DNA of 64,000 nucleotides from Lachnospiraceae bacterium KM106-2 (GCA_009731425.1 AP018794.1:2177960-2241959); one strand, 5' to 3'; numbered from the stretch's first letter, positions 7,705 to 17,084 are shown. Program-made: numbers and translations. Notes: a model not told the origin generated them from the letters alone.

Positions 7705-9483
7705 TTAACCTACTTCCTTGAACTGAGCCATGTATAAGTTATAATACATGCCACGTTTCGCTAAGAGCTGGCTCGCATTTCCCTCCTCCATAATTCGATT
7801 CTGATCGATCACGAAGATACGATCTGCCTTTTGAATCGTTGATAGACGATGGGCAATGACAAATGATGTTCGTCCTTTGAGCAGTACGTCGATACTTTTC
7901 TGTACCAAAAGTTCGGTATTCGTATCGATGCTGGAAGTGGCTTCATCCAAAATAAGGATCTTTGGATTAGAAACCATGGTTCTTGCAAATGCCAGAAGTT
8001 GTCTCTGCCCATTTGACAAGCCGCCTCCACGCTCTTTTAAGACGGTATCATAGCCGTTTTCAAGTTTCATTATAAAATCATGAGCATTGACCGCTTTTGC
8101 TGCTGCGACAATCTCTTCGTCTGTTGCATCTAATTTACCATATCTAATATTATCCTTTATGGTTCCGGAAAACAGGAAGCTATCCTGCGTCATAATTCCC
8201 ATCTGGGTACGAAGACTTTCTACACTAACGTCTTTCACATTGTGCCCATCGATAAGAACCTCTCCAGCCGTTGCATCATAAAATCGACTGATCAAGTTTA
8301 CAACTGTTGTTTTTCCGGCACCGGTAGGTCCTACAAGAGCAATTGTTTCACCCGGACGAATATTAAAACTGATATTCTGTAAAACCGGACTGCCTTCTTC
8401 ATAGCCAAACGATACATTCTTAAATTGAACGGATCCCCTAACTGTTGGAAGTTCATAAACATCTTTCTCATCTTTGATCTTTGGTTTTGTGTCCATAATC
8501 TCAAAAATTCGCTCTGCTCCTGAAATATTGGTAATTAACTGATTATAAAAGTTACTTAAATTCTGAATTGGATTCCAGAACATTGAGATGTAAGTTCCAA
8601 ATGCCATAAATGTACCAATCGGAACTGCTTTTACTCCTAATATCTGAATTCCTACAAAGTAAAGGCTGACTAATGCAACTCCCCAGCAAATATCAACCAC
8701 TGGGCTGAAGGCATCTGCCAAACGAACAGCATCGACAAAACCATCTCTATGCTGCTTAACAAGATCCTTAAAGACTTCCTTCGTCTCTTGTTCTGCAGTA
8801 AAACTCTGAATGATTCGAATTCCGGATAGATCTTCATGAACAAATGCATTTAGATTAGAAGATTTTTTTCGGAAATTCTGCCATCTCTTATGAGTACGAA
8901 TCTGAATAAAACTGATCCCTAAGATCATAAATGGGAGACTGATCAACGAAGCTGCCGCTAACGCTGCATTCTTAACGAACATGATCACTACAACCGCAAC
9001 AATCGTTACGAAATCAGGAATTAGCGTCGTTACACTATTTGATAATACATCCTTTAATGAATTGATATCACCAATGATCCTCGCTAAAATCTTACCTGTG
9101 GGTCTGCTGTCAAAAAACTCAAAATCCAATGTCTGAATATGAGTATATAACTGTTGTCTGATAGTTACTAAAATATTGTTACAAACTCTAGCCATCATAT
9201 AGATACGGACTTTTACCAGTCCGACCATGATTACATTTAATACCGTTGCAAGAATAAAGACTCTCACTAATCCCGGATAATCCTTATTGGTAATGTATAT
9301 GTCGATACCAGCCTCCATCAGTAATGGATTTACCAAACTTACCATGACACAGTATGCCATGATCAAGATAACTATAATAACTTCTTTTCGATATGCTAAT
9401 AAATATCGAAACAAGCGAAGGAGTGTGGTTGATTTCTTCACATTAACACTCTCTTCATCTTTTCGAAATGAATTTACTGCCAT
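7705..9483 (-). CDS. ABC exporter half-transporter, catalytic (Glu-bearing) partner
   Basis: A 592-residue type IV ABC half-exporter: six membrane helices (about residues 35-320), then a nucleotide-binding domain with Walker A GPTGAGKTTV, signature LSNGQRQ and Walker B ILILDEATSS, which keeps the catalytic glutamate. The signature has Asn in place of the second Gly of LSGGQ. Together with the Walker B change in its neighbour this gives one degenerate and one working ATP site, as in heterodimeric exporters such as BmrCD, LmrCD or TM287/288. It is the second gene of the pair, three bases after the first. Multidrug export is likely, substrates unknown. Confidence 0.88.
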   Translation of the reverse strand: MAVNSFRKDEESVNVKKSTTLLRLFRYLLAYRKEVIIVILIMAYCVMVSLVNPLLMEAGIDIYITNKDYPGLVRVFILATVLNVIMVGLVKVRIYMMARVCNNILVTIRQQLYTHIQTLDFEFFDSRPTGKILARIIGDINSLKDVLSNSVTTLIPDFVTIVAVVVIMFVKNAALAAASLISLPFMILGISFIQIRTHKRWQNFRKKSSNLNAFVHEDLSGIRIIQSFTAEQETKEVFKDLVKQHRDGFVDAVRLADAFSPVVDICWGVALVSLYFVGIQILGVKAVPIGTFMAFGTYISMFWNPIQNLSNFYNQLITNISGAERIFEIMDTKPKIKDEKDVYELPTVRGSVQFKNVSFGYEEGSPVLQNISFNIRPGETIALVGPTGAGKTTVVNLISRFYDATAGEVLIDGHNVKDVSVESLRTQMGIMTQDSFLFSGTIKDNIRYGKLDATDEEIVAAAKAVNAHDFIMKLENGYDTVLKERGGGLSNGQRQLLAFARTMVSNPKILILDEATSSIDTNTELLVQKSIDVLLKGRTSFVIAHRLSTIQKADRIFVIDQNRIMEEGNASQLLAKRGMYYNLYMAQFKEVG

Positions 9484-9486
9484 TGA

Positions 9487-11217
9487 TTATGCCTCCTTTC
9501 GTAAGCGTGCACCATATTGTGCTTCATATGTCTTGTAATATAAACCTTGATGTTCTAATAATTGTTCATGGGTTCCTCTCTCTGCGATTTCACCATGATC
9601 TAAAATAATGATCTCATCGGCATTTCTAACTGCGCTGATTCGATGAGCGATAATTACCTTTGTCATACCCTGAAGAGAACGTAATGTCTTTTGGATCTCA
9701 TGTTCTGTCTCCATATCAAGTGCCGATGTAGAGTCGTCGAGTACCAAGATTGGTTCCTTCTTTGAGATTGCTCTAGCAATGCTGATTCTTTGCTTCTGTC
9801 CGCCAGATAACCCAATTCCTCTTTCACCGATGACTGTATCATATTTATCATCCATTCGCTCAATAAATTCACTGGCTTGTGCACACTGGGATGCATGAAC
9901 GATACTCTTTTCATCCAGTTCATTTTTCTTACCTAATCTGATATTCTCATTAATGGTATCTGAGAATAAGAAGACATCTTGCATAACAACAGAAATGTTC
10001 TCTCTTAACTGTTTCAATGTCATATCCTTAATATTGACACCATCAATTTTGATCTCACCACTGCTGACATCATAGAATCGCTCTAATAACTGTACGATAG
10101 ATGTCTTTCCTGCACCAGTCGCTCCCATGATTCCAATTGTCTTACCTGGCTGAACACAGAATGATATATCAGACAAGATCTTATTCTGATCACCCTTTTT
10201 AAAAGATACATGTGAAAATTCAATCTTTCCTTTTACTTTATCTAAAATGACAGGTTCCTCTGGATTCTTAATAGTTGGAACTTCTGCATAGATCTTCTTG
10301 ATCTTTCGATTCGAAGCAACAGCAGATGAAAACATATTCGTCAACCATCCAAGCATCTCCATTGGCCATACGATATTGGTTGAATACTGTACGTATGCGC
10401 CAAGAGCACCAATTGACATTTGATCATCGATTACTAATTTTCCACCATACAATAATACAAACATTGGAAGTATTTTAGATACCATCTGGAAAATAGGATA
10501 GTATTTAATGAATACCTTTGATTGTTTCATGTTTACATCGTAATATCCCTTATTATGGGATAAGAACTTCTTAATTTCATATTTCTCTCTTGCAAATGCT
10601 TTTACCGTACGAACACCTGATAAATTTTCTTCCGAAACGGTATTCAGCTTTGCATTTTCTTCACTCATTTCTTCGTAAACACCATTTAGCTTTCGCTCCA
10701 TTAAAATGGCAATGTATCCACAAAACAGCATTGCGACCATTGGTACCACAGTCAGCTTTGCATTTAAATTAAACATGCAGTATAGCACGATTATCGTATG
10801 AACTGCGACCTCGATTAAAAGCATTCCGACATAGGATACACCATCCCAGATACGATCAATATCATCCTTTACCCTTGCCATCAGCTCACCGGTATTGCTT
10901 CGGTCAAAAAAGTCAGCTGATAATGTCTGAATATAGAAAAACAAATCCTTTCTCATATCTGATCCGATCTGACTTCCGATCCGATCAAATGTAAACTCTT
11001 TGAGATATTGAAAGATACATCTTCCTATACCGATTACCACTAAACCTCCAAGTAACAAATTCAATCTGCCAATCTTTCCGCCTACAATTACATCATCGAT
11101 AATATGTTTTGTAAGTTGAGGGGAGAGCATATCCAATGCAATACTGATGATCATAGAGACGACAGCCATTAGGTACGACCATTTATGTTCAAATATATAA
11201 CTGGATAACTTTTTCAT
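9487..11217 (-). CDS. ABC exporter half-transporter, degenerate-site partner
   Basis: A 576-residue half-exporter with six predicted membrane helices and a nucleotide-binding domain: Walker A GATGAGKTSI, canonical LSGGQKQ signature, Walker B ILVLDDSTSALD. The residue after the Walker B aspartate is Asp rather than the catalytic Glu, marking the degenerate half of a heterodimer with the downstream gene. It is preceded by a leader ORF and intrinsic terminator (11284-11453), so expression is probably induced by ribosome-targeting drugs, as for bmrCD-type operons. The inducer is inference. Confidence 0.88.
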   Translation of the reverse strand: MKKLSSYIFEHKWSYLMAVVSMIISIALDMLSPQLTKHIIDDVIVGGKIGRLNLLLGGLVVIGIGRCIFQYLKEFTFDRIGSQIGSDMRKDLFFYIQTLSADFFDRSNTGELMARVKDDIDRIWDGVSYVGMLLIEVAVHTIIVLYCMFNLNAKLTVVPMVAMLFCGYIAILMERKLNGVYEEMSEENAKLNTVSEENLSGVRTVKAFAREKYEIKKFLSHNKGYYDVNMKQSKVFIKYYPIFQMVSKILPMFVLLYGGKLVIDDQMSIGALGAYVQYSTNIVWPMEMLGWLTNMFSSAVASNRKIKKIYAEVPTIKNPEEPVILDKVKGKIEFSHVSFKKGDQNKILSDISFCVQPGKTIGIMGATGAGKTSIVQLLERFYDVSSGEIKIDGVNIKDMTLKQLRENISVVMQDVFLFSDTINENIRLGKKNELDEKSIVHASQCAQASEFIERMDDKYDTVIGERGIGLSGGQKQRISIARAISKKEPILVLDDSTSALDMETEHEIQKTLRSLQGMTKVIIAHRISAVRNADEIIILDHGEIAERGTHEQLLEHQGLYYKTYEAQYGARLRKEA

Positions 11218-11283
11218 ATTTTATATTCCTCCTCTTTTTTTCATTTTCATTCCGAAGCTTTCTGCCTTTCTACTAAAAAAGCA

Positions 11284-11320
11284 CAAAAAAAGACCGCAGC
11301 ACATTAGCACCGCGGTCTTT
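11284..11320 (-). terminator. Attenuator terminator upstream of the ABC exporter operon
   Basis: On the minus strand AAAGACCGCGGTGC pairs with GCTGCGGTCTTT and is followed by T7. It sits between the leader ORF stop codon and the first exporter ATG, so transcription of the operon requires readthrough. A smaller hairpin (ATAGATC/GATCTAT, 11336-11356) immediately precedes it and starts inside the leader stop codon. Confidence 0.75.
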
Positions 11321-11354
11321 CACGTTCTATTCATAATAGATCATAGGCGATCTA

Positions 11355-11453
11355 TCATCTCATAAAAGCTCCGGAGATAATAATACTATGTTTACTACTT
11401 TCATTCAGTTGCAGCATCTGAGATGCTCTCATTTTGATTGTAATGTTTAACAT
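11355..11453 (-). CDS. Leader peptide of 32 residues (attenuation control of ABC exporter)
   Basis: A short ORF (MLNITIKMRASQML to SGAFMR) with a near-perfect AAAAGGAGG ribosome site seven bases before the ATG, followed by two hairpins, the second a terminator. Such an arrangement before a heterodimeric drug exporter resembles ribosome-mediated attenuation as described for bmrB-bmrCD in Bacillus: a stalled or slowed ribosome on the leader would prevent terminator folding. The peptide shows no obvious stall motif. I could not derive the alternative antiterminator pairing by eye. Confidence 0.6.
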   Translation of the reverse strand: MLNITIKMRASQMLQLNESSKHSIIISGAFMR

Positions 11454-11603
11454 ATGATTACCTCCTTTTCTTTATTTTTTCACATCACACTAACTAAGTT
11501 ATACCAAATCATGGTAATTGTCAACCATTATTTATAAAATTTTTCATATTAATTTACAAATCACACATACTAATGCTAATTAAAGTATGAGTGAGGATTG
11601 GAT

Positions 11604-12317
11604 ATGTTTAGTGAAATCTTACACACAAGCTTAACTGCTTTAGCTTCTGTAGTATCCCTTTTTGTCATGGCTAAACTAATGGGTCAACGACAGATTGCCC
11701 AGCTAAGTATGTTCGATTATATTAATGGGATTACAATCGGATCGATCGCAGCAGAAATGGCTACCTCTGAATTTACAGATGTTCTAAAACCATTCGTTGC
11801 CATGATCGTATATACCTTTGCAATTGTAATAACTGCCTTGATCACAGATAAATCAATTCGATTCCGCCGATTCTCAACTGGAAAAGCGGTTGTTCTATTT
11901 AATAATGGGGAACTTTACAAGGCAAATTTTAAACATGCTAAAATCGATATCTGTGAGTTTTTATCGCTTTGTCGAATTGCAGGTTATTTCGACCTCTCTA
12001 AATTACAGACTGCAGTTTTAGAACCAAGCGGAGACATTAGTTTTCTTCCCCTTTCAACAGATCGGCCTCTCAATGCCAATGATATCAACTTACAGCCACA
12101 GCAGGAATTTATGGTTGCCAATATCATTATCGATGGTAATCTGATGTTAGAAAATCTTCGTCACACTGGAAATGATGAAAAATGGCTCCACTCACAGCTA
12201 AAAGCACAGGGGGTGAATGATGTATCTGAAGTATTCTTAGCGACCTGTGATTCCAATAACAAACTTTCGGTGTTCAAGATGACCGATGGCAAGATGAAAC
12301 TAAATCTCTTCGACTAA
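11604..12317 (+). CDS. DUF421 (YetF/YrbG-type) membrane protein
   Basis: About 237 residues with three N-terminal membrane helices and a soluble C-terminal domain. The family's conserved segments are visible: AKLMGQRQIAQLSMFDYINGITIGSIAAE at residues 25-55 and RRFSTGKAVVLFNNGELY near residue 95. Members are membrane proteins of uncertain function, some linked to germination and envelope stress. The ATG at 11604 with GAGG eight bases upstream is preferred over a TTG two codons earlier. Transcribed divergently from the ABC exporter operon. Confidence 0.85.
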   Translation: MFSEILHTSLTALASVVSLFVMAKLMGQRQIAQLSMFDYINGITIGSIAAEMATSEFTDVLKPFVAMIVYTFAIVITALITDKSIRFRRFSTGKAVVLFNNGELYKANFKHAKIDICEFLSLCRIAGYFDLSKLQTAVLEPSGDISFLPLSTDRPLNANDINLQPQQEFMVANIIIDGNLMLENLRHTGNDEKWLHSQLKAQGVNDVSEVFLATCDSNNKLSVFKMTDGKMKLNLFD

Positions 12318-12345
12318 ATTTCATAATAATTTAAGAATGAAGAGC

Positions 12346-12395
12346 TAGACATCCTCCTTGTTGTTCGCTATAATTGCTTACCACAAGGAGGATGT
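12346..12395 (+). promoter_or_regulatory. Promoter overlapped by a 13-bp inverted repeat containing the ribosome site of the FUSC gene
   Basis: TAGACA (12346-12351) and TATAAT (12369-12374) are 17 bases apart. The arms ACATCCTCCTTGT (12349-12361) and ACAAGGAGGATGT (12383-12395) are exact reverse complements. The left arm overlaps the -35/spacer and the right arm contains the AAGGAGG ribosome site. A transcript starting from this promoter would lack the left arm, while readthrough RNA from the DUF421 gene would carry both and hide the ribosome site. Alternatively the dyad is a repressor operator. Confidence 0.65.
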
Positions 12396-12396
12396 T

Positions 12397-13368
12397 ATGT
12401 TAAAAAAAGTACTAAAAGAAATATTAAACAAAGTACCCATATTCTTATTTTGTATCGTATTTATCAGTGGATATGGCGCTCTATTCGGAACTGAAAATAA
12501 TACTATCGGTGTAGGAATTCTCACCACATTACTCATCTTTCTAAAAAATGATCTAGGTTATCAAACAACACAAGCGAGCCTCAATATGATCCTTTGCTTT
12601 CTGATCATTGCATTCGGTCCTAAGTTGGCATTTATTAATCCTGTATTTGGAATTCTAATTAATTTCATCTGCATCAGTGTTCTCTTGCTGCTATCTTCCC
12701 ATGATATCTCCCAAGGGAATCATATTCCGTTTTTGCTCACTTACATATTTGCACAAGGAGCCGATGTAAGCGGTATACTCTATCGCAATCGTGTGATCAG
12801 TCTGCTGGTAGGTGGCATCTTAGTTGCTACAATCTATTATCTGACTCATAAAAACATAACGCATAAAAGGACTGTTCGTGATTTAATAAAAGAGAGTAAC
12901 CTCTCTTCTATCCGAACGAAATGGTATGCAAAATTAACGATTTCGCTGACATTGATCATGTTTCTCGGTGATGCCTTTCATTATCCAAAGACTATGTGGA
13001 TCAGCTTTACCGTACTATCCCTATTACAGCCATTTCATAAAGAGCATAGGGAACGTTCCATCTATCGTGTTCCAGCTACTTTGATCGGTTCTTTCCTCTT
13101 CGTTCTTTTATTCCAATTTGTGATTCCATTAGAGCATCAGTCAGTAGTTGCTCTTATCGCCGGCTTCGCATCTATGTTCATTCAGTCTTATCCGCTTAAG
13201 ACTGCTTTTAACTCCTTTAATGCTTTATTTGCCGCCTGTATTTTCTTTACACCGATAAATGCTTTCTTGCTGCGCGTTATCTCTAATATCATCGGAGCCA
13301 TATATTCTCGCTTTATGGATTACATCTTAACACATAGCTTGAAACGTTTCAGTGCAGATGCCGCGTAA
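12397..13368 (+). CDS. FUSC-type membrane protein (putative aromatic acid exporter family)
   Basis: 323 residues, almost entirely hydrophobic, with about ten membrane segments in two blocks (residues 10-145 and 180-300) separated by a cytoplasmic loop (HKNITHKRTVRDLIKES). The layout and the second block (YPKTMWISFTVLSLLQP) resemble FUSC/ArAE-like permeases. The ATG at 12397 follows AAGGAGG. An upstream in-frame start (12358) lies inside the promoter and is rejected. Family assignment is moderate and no substrate can be given. Confidence 0.65.
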   Translation: MLKKVLKEILNKVPIFLFCIVFISGYGALFGTENNTIGVGILTTLLIFLKNDLGYQTTQASLNMILCFLIIAFGPKLAFINPVFGILINFICISVLLLLSSHDISQGNHIPFLLTYIFAQGADVSGILYRNRVISLLVGGILVATIYYLTHKNITHKRTVRDLIKESNLSSIRTKWYAKLTISLTLIMFLGDAFHYPKTMWISFTVLSLLQPFHKEHRERSIYRVPATLIGSFLFVLLFQFVIPLEHQSVVALIAGFASMFIQSYPLKTAFNSFNALFAACIFFTPINAFLLRVISNIIGAIYSRFMDYILTHSLKRFSADAA

Positions 13369-13370
13369 TA

Positions 13371-13601
13371 ATTTCTGTAGACAATTACTTTTATTCACCC
13401 AATTTCTATCTTGGGGAGAGGTTTGGAGAACTTCGTTCTCCATTTGAAATCAGAAGCCGGAAACCGCGCTTTTCGGCTTCTGGACTGGTGCGAGCAGGTG
13501 GCCGCTCTTGCCACTTGCTCGCACGAGTACCAGTCAGCTCCGATTGAAAACTGGATGAAAGGTGCCTTTCATCCAAGCTTGGCGACTTTGTCGACAAGCT
13601 G
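13371..13601 (+). mobile_element. Family A structured repeat, copy 2
   Basis: The same 231-bp length and order of five hairpins as copy 1. It starts three bases after the stop codon of the FUSC gene. The left tip is eroded (ATTTCTGTAG instead of CAGACTGTAG). A single terminator hairpin follows at 13602-13632 and no left duplicate is present. Hairpin 5 has a G.A mismatch in its stem (AGCTTGGCGAC against GTCGACAAGCT). Confidence 0.7.
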
Positions 13602-13632
13602 AAACGAGTTCACTTTAACGAACTCGCTTTTT
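13602..13632. terminator. Terminator abutting family A copy 2
   Basis: CGAGTTC / GAACTCG stem with an eight-base loop, preceded by AAA and followed by T6. It lies directly at the right end of the element and separates the FUSC gene from the convergent small membrane gene. Confidence 0.75.
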
Positions 13633-13634
13633 TA

Positions 13635-13772
13635 CTATCTTTTTATACTATTCTTTAATCTTCGAAAGATAACAATCCCAATTGCCATTCCAATCACCAA
13701 GATACATAAACCGACTATCATCATCAATGTATCTGGTACTAAATTCCAGTCAAACGCTACTACATTATCCAC
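13635..13772 (-). CDS. Small single-span membrane protein, 45 residues
   Basis: A GTG-started ORF three bases after the stop codon of the SNF2 gene, with GGAGG (inside the last codons of that gene) as ribosome site. The product has one hydrophobic helix (LMMIVGLCILVIGMAIGIVI) followed by a basic tail FRRLKNSIKR, a typical N-out, C-in small membrane protein. Spacing and ribosome site suggest translational coupling with the helicase gene. Function unknown. Confidence 0.5.
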   Translation of the reverse strand: MDNVVAFDWNLVPDTLMMIVGLCILVIGMAIGIVIFRRLKNSIKR

Positions 13773-13775
13773 CTA

Positions 13776-16700
13776 TCATTCGCCTCCTAACAGTGACTCC
13801 AGATCATCTTTTGTCATCTCTGAAACTGATACTCCTTGCTCAGAAATAATCTCATCTGCTAAAAGTTTCTTTCGCTTCTGTAGACGGATGATATTTTCTT
13901 CGATCGTATCTTTTGCGATGATCTTATATACCGTTACCGTCTGCTTCTGTCCAATTCGATGTACACGGTCGGTTGCCTGATTTTCTGCAGCAAGATTCCA
14001 CCATGGATCAAAATGAATTACGATATTGGCACTAGTTAAGTTAAGTCCTGTACCGCCTGCCTTTAAGGAGATCAAGAATACCGGAACTTCATCCTCCTGG
14101 AATCGATTGACCATACGCATACGCTCTTCTTTTTTCGTTCCGCCGACTAATTTATAGTAATCAATATGCTTCTTTGATAAGTTCTCCTCTAATATGGCTA
14201 ACATACTTGTAAACTGAGAGAATACCAATACTTTATGCCCGGCGTCCATCGCATTTTCAATCAGCTCAAGGCATGTCCCGATCTTGGATGCTCCTCCATG
14301 ATAGTTTTCATAAACCAAGTGAGGATCACAGCAGATCTGACGTAATCTCGTAAGTTCCGCTAACGTCTGCAGCTTTGTATTCTTAAATTCTTCCGGTGTC
14401 TGCTCACGAAGACGTTTCTTGATCAATTGCACATTCGCATCATAGACAGTCAACTGTTTCTCCTCTAATTGCGTATAGATGACATTCTCGACTTTCTCAG
14501 GAAGTTCCTTAAGCACATCCTTCTTCAATCTACGTAAAATAAATGGCTTGATCAATTTCTGAAGCCTCTTCATCGCTACTTCATCCCGTTTGACTACAAG
14601 CGGTGTCTCAATTTCATCACGAAACTGCTGATAAGAATATAAAAGTCCAGGCATCAGGTAATCGAAGAGGCTCCATAATTCATTTAATCGGTTCTCGATC
14701 GGAGTTCCGGTCATTGCAAAACGAATAGCGGAATCAATCTGTTTTACCGCTTTTGCACTTTGCGTGGTATGATTCTTAATCGCTTGTGCTTCATCGATGA
14801 TCTCGTAGTGGAAACTGATCTTCTTATAATGCTCGATATCTCTCTTTAATAGATCATAGGATGTTATCACAACATCAAATTTCTTTGCATTCAAAATGAT
14901 CTTCTTACGTGCCTGCGCAGTTCCTGCTACCATACCAACAGTAAGGGATGGTGCAAACTTCTCTAACTCTTCTTTCCAGTTATAGATCAACGAAGCTGGT
15001 GCAACAATAAGGGATGGCTCCTTACCATCTTCCTCCTTAGCAGCTAATAAAAGTGCGATCATCTGCAAGGTCTTACCAAGTCCCATATCATCAGCTAAAA
15101 TTCCTCCAAACCCATAATGTTCTAGGGAACGTAAGAAACGATAGCCCGTCTTTTGATAACTACGCAAAATCTTCTGTAAGGATTCTGGCACTTCATAATC
15201 TGCATCTTCTACCGCTCTCATCTCTCGGATCATGGCTTTGTACTGATTATCCCTGTGTACTTCCATCTCATTCGCATGCTCTTTTAGCATAGCATCTAAA
15301 TATAGGGCACGGTATCTTGGAAGAAGGATCTTTCCACTTTGCATCTCTTCCTCAGGGATATGGAATCCATCTGCCAATTCTGCAAGTACCTCTAACGAAC
15401 TCTCTTCTAACTGCATGAAATCACCGTTTCTCATTCGATAGAATCGTTTACGACGTCGATAGGCATCTAAGAGCAGATGAATCTCACTTAATGGAAGTTC
15501 CGATGTTAGCATATTCAGTTCAAGCATTCTCTGCTTTAACATGACACCGAGCTGGATACGAGGAGTCTTTCTGACCTGCATCCGCTTGATCTTCTCATCT
15601 ACAAATACTTGTGCTACCTGATTGAGTCTGGCAATGCCTTCATTCAACAATAAATATAGACTGTCTTCTCCTTCTTTTAGTACAAGATTACGGCTTCCGT
15701 CATCTTTCTTAAAATAGTCAAATGTAATCTTAAGTACCGCACCTTCTTTTTTCAAATCTCGGTATTGCTCCTTGATATGAAATCCATCCACCATCGGATA
15801 ACTTTCTTCTCCATAATGTGCACTTAGATTACACACGATCTCCTTTTGCTCCGTCATCTCGATATAGACTTTACATACCGCCTCAACCGGTGCATATTGA
15901 TTTAGATCCACTTCCTCTTCATCGATCACACAGTGACGTTTTAACACAGGTAGAAGATTGGCGCAAAATGCCTTTAAATTCTCATCATATAAATCCAAAA
16001 CAAGCTGATCGTCCTGCTCAGACCACTCATATAATTCTTTCATATCTTTTGTAAAAGAAGGATTCGTTTTATAAATGACATCCTCATGAAAGACATATAG
16101 ATGCTTCTGTCCACAAACAGCACGGTCTAGAGGAATCACTACCTGAATTCCATCATCTTCGATCGGATGCACTTTCACATACACATCGGGATTTTGGCTT
16201 AGTAAGAGAATTCTTCTCTCTTTCCTTCCATCTTCCATATAACGAAAGCTTTTCTCTGACATCAGGCTTAGAAACTGCTCTAATGTTCTTGGCATTAGTT
16301 TTAACTCTTTCCCATGAGCATACTCTCTGGCATGTTTGGTTCGAAAGATTTGTTTGGACTGTGCCTGATCCTCTGCAACAATATTTCTGATCAACATGAC
16401 AAGATTAGCGCTCTCTTCATCAAAAGCCGTCATATCATGAATAAAAGATAATTTCTTTCCATACGCATATGGCTCCTTGGAATCAAATGCAGCTACAAAG
16501 GCATCAATATTTTTAATCACATATTTCGTATCCATACCAATCTTAAATTCAAGATGATAGTCATTTCCATTGCGATAAAGAATTGGCTCCACTGCTACTA
16601 ATCCGGTTACCGTAGGCTGCATATACTCGATTTTATCTTTCAGCGCATATTTCTCTAATACACTTTTCACTCGTTCTGCTGAGCGAACTGGTGCTAAACT

Positions 16701-17024
16701 GATGCGCTGTGTTCCTTTTTGCTCATCCACACAATATTTCATAAATAATGCTACACAATGCTTGCAAAAGCCTGCGTAAGAATGGTACGCCTCACAAGTA
16801 CAGGAGTAATCATAAATACTATCGTCTGATTCACGATAAATTCCTGTCGTTTCATAAGAAAGTCCTTCTTCTCCATTTACAGTTGCACTAATATATTGTA
16901 AACCAAGATCATCGTTGGTCCGTTCATTAAATTGGTCTACCTTATGATTCAAGTATAACTTCTCTCCATGCTCAAAAATGAACGGATTGCAGTATTCCTG
17001 AATCAAACGTATTGAAATTGCCAT
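13776..17024 (-). CDS. SWIM zinc-finger SNF2-family helicase/ATPase
   Basis: 1082 residues. An N-terminal SWIM-type zinc motif lies near residues 75-98 (CTCEAYHSYAGFCKHC), with a long family-specific region up to about residue 600. The SNF2 ATPase core follows: motif I DDMGLGKT, motif II IIDEAQAIK (DEAQ instead of the usual DEAH), motif III MTGTPIENR, motif V GGTGLNLTSAN and motif VI DRVHRIGQ. Bacterial members of this SWIM-SNF2 class are thought to remodel nucleic acid-protein complexes such as transcription or repair complexes. It has its own promoter (17056-17084). Confidence 0.9.
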   Translation of the reverse strand: MAISIRLIQEYCNPFIFEHGEKLYLNHKVDQFNERTNDDLGLQYISATVNGEEGLSYETTGIYRESDDSIYDYSCTCEAYHSYAGFCKHCVALFMKYCVDEQKGTQRISLAPVRSAERVKSVLEKYALKDKIEYMQPTVTGLVAVEPILYRNGNDYHLEFKIGMDTKYVIKNIDAFVAAFDSKEPYAYGKKLSFIHDMTAFDEESANLVMLIRNIVAEDQAQSKQIFRTKHAREYAHGKELKLMPRTLEQFLSLMSEKSFRYMEDGRKERRILLLSQNPDVYVKVHPIEDDGIQVVIPLDRAVCGQKHLYVFHEDVIYKTNPSFTKDMKELYEWSEQDDQLVLDLYDENLKAFCANLLPVLKRHCVIDEEEVDLNQYAPVEAVCKVYIEMTEQKEIVCNLSAHYGEESYPMVDGFHIKEQYRDLKKEGAVLKITFDYFKKDDGSRNLVLKEGEDSLYLLLNEGIARLNQVAQVFVDEKIKRMQVRKTPRIQLGVMLKQRMLELNMLTSELPLSEIHLLLDAYRRRKRFYRMRNGDFMQLEESSLEVLAELADGFHIPEEEMQSGKILLPRYRALYLDAMLKEHANEMEVHRDNQYKAMIREMRAVEDADYEVPESLQKILRSYQKTGYRFLRSLEHYGFGGILADDMGLGKTLQMIALLLAAKEEDGKEPSLIVAPASLIYNWKEELEKFAPSLTVGMVAGTAQARKKIILNAKKFDVVITSYDLLKRDIEHYKKISFHYEIIDEAQAIKNHTTQSAKAVKQIDSAIRFAMTGTPIENRLNELWSLFDYLMPGLLYSYQQFRDEIETPLVVKRDEVAMKRLQKLIKPFILRRLKKDVLKELPEKVENVIYTQLEEKQLTVYDANVQLIKKRLREQTPEEFKNTKLQTLAELTRLRQICCDPHLVYENYHGGASKIGTCLELIENAMDAGHKVLVFSQFTSMLAILEENLSKKHIDYYKLVGGTKKEERMRMVNRFQEDEVPVFLISLKAGGTGLNLTSANIVIHFDPWWNLAAENQATDRVHRIGQKQTVTVYKIIAKDTIEENIIRLQKRKKLLADEIISEQGVSVSEMTKDDLESLLGGE

Positions 17025-17055
17025 AGTATTCTCCTGCCTCTAAAATAATAGTTGT

Positions 17056-17084
17056 ATTATACCAGTAATGAGTCGAATTGTAAA
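17056..17084 (-). promoter_or_regulatory. Promoter of the SNF2 gene
   Basis: On the minus strand TTTACA (17079-17084), 17 bases, then TATAAT (17056-17061) preceded by TGG (extended -10). It lies 32 bases before the helicase ATG. A TTG/ATG-started extension of the divergent plus-strand ORF would overlap it, which supports the later start for that gene. Confidence 0.7.
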
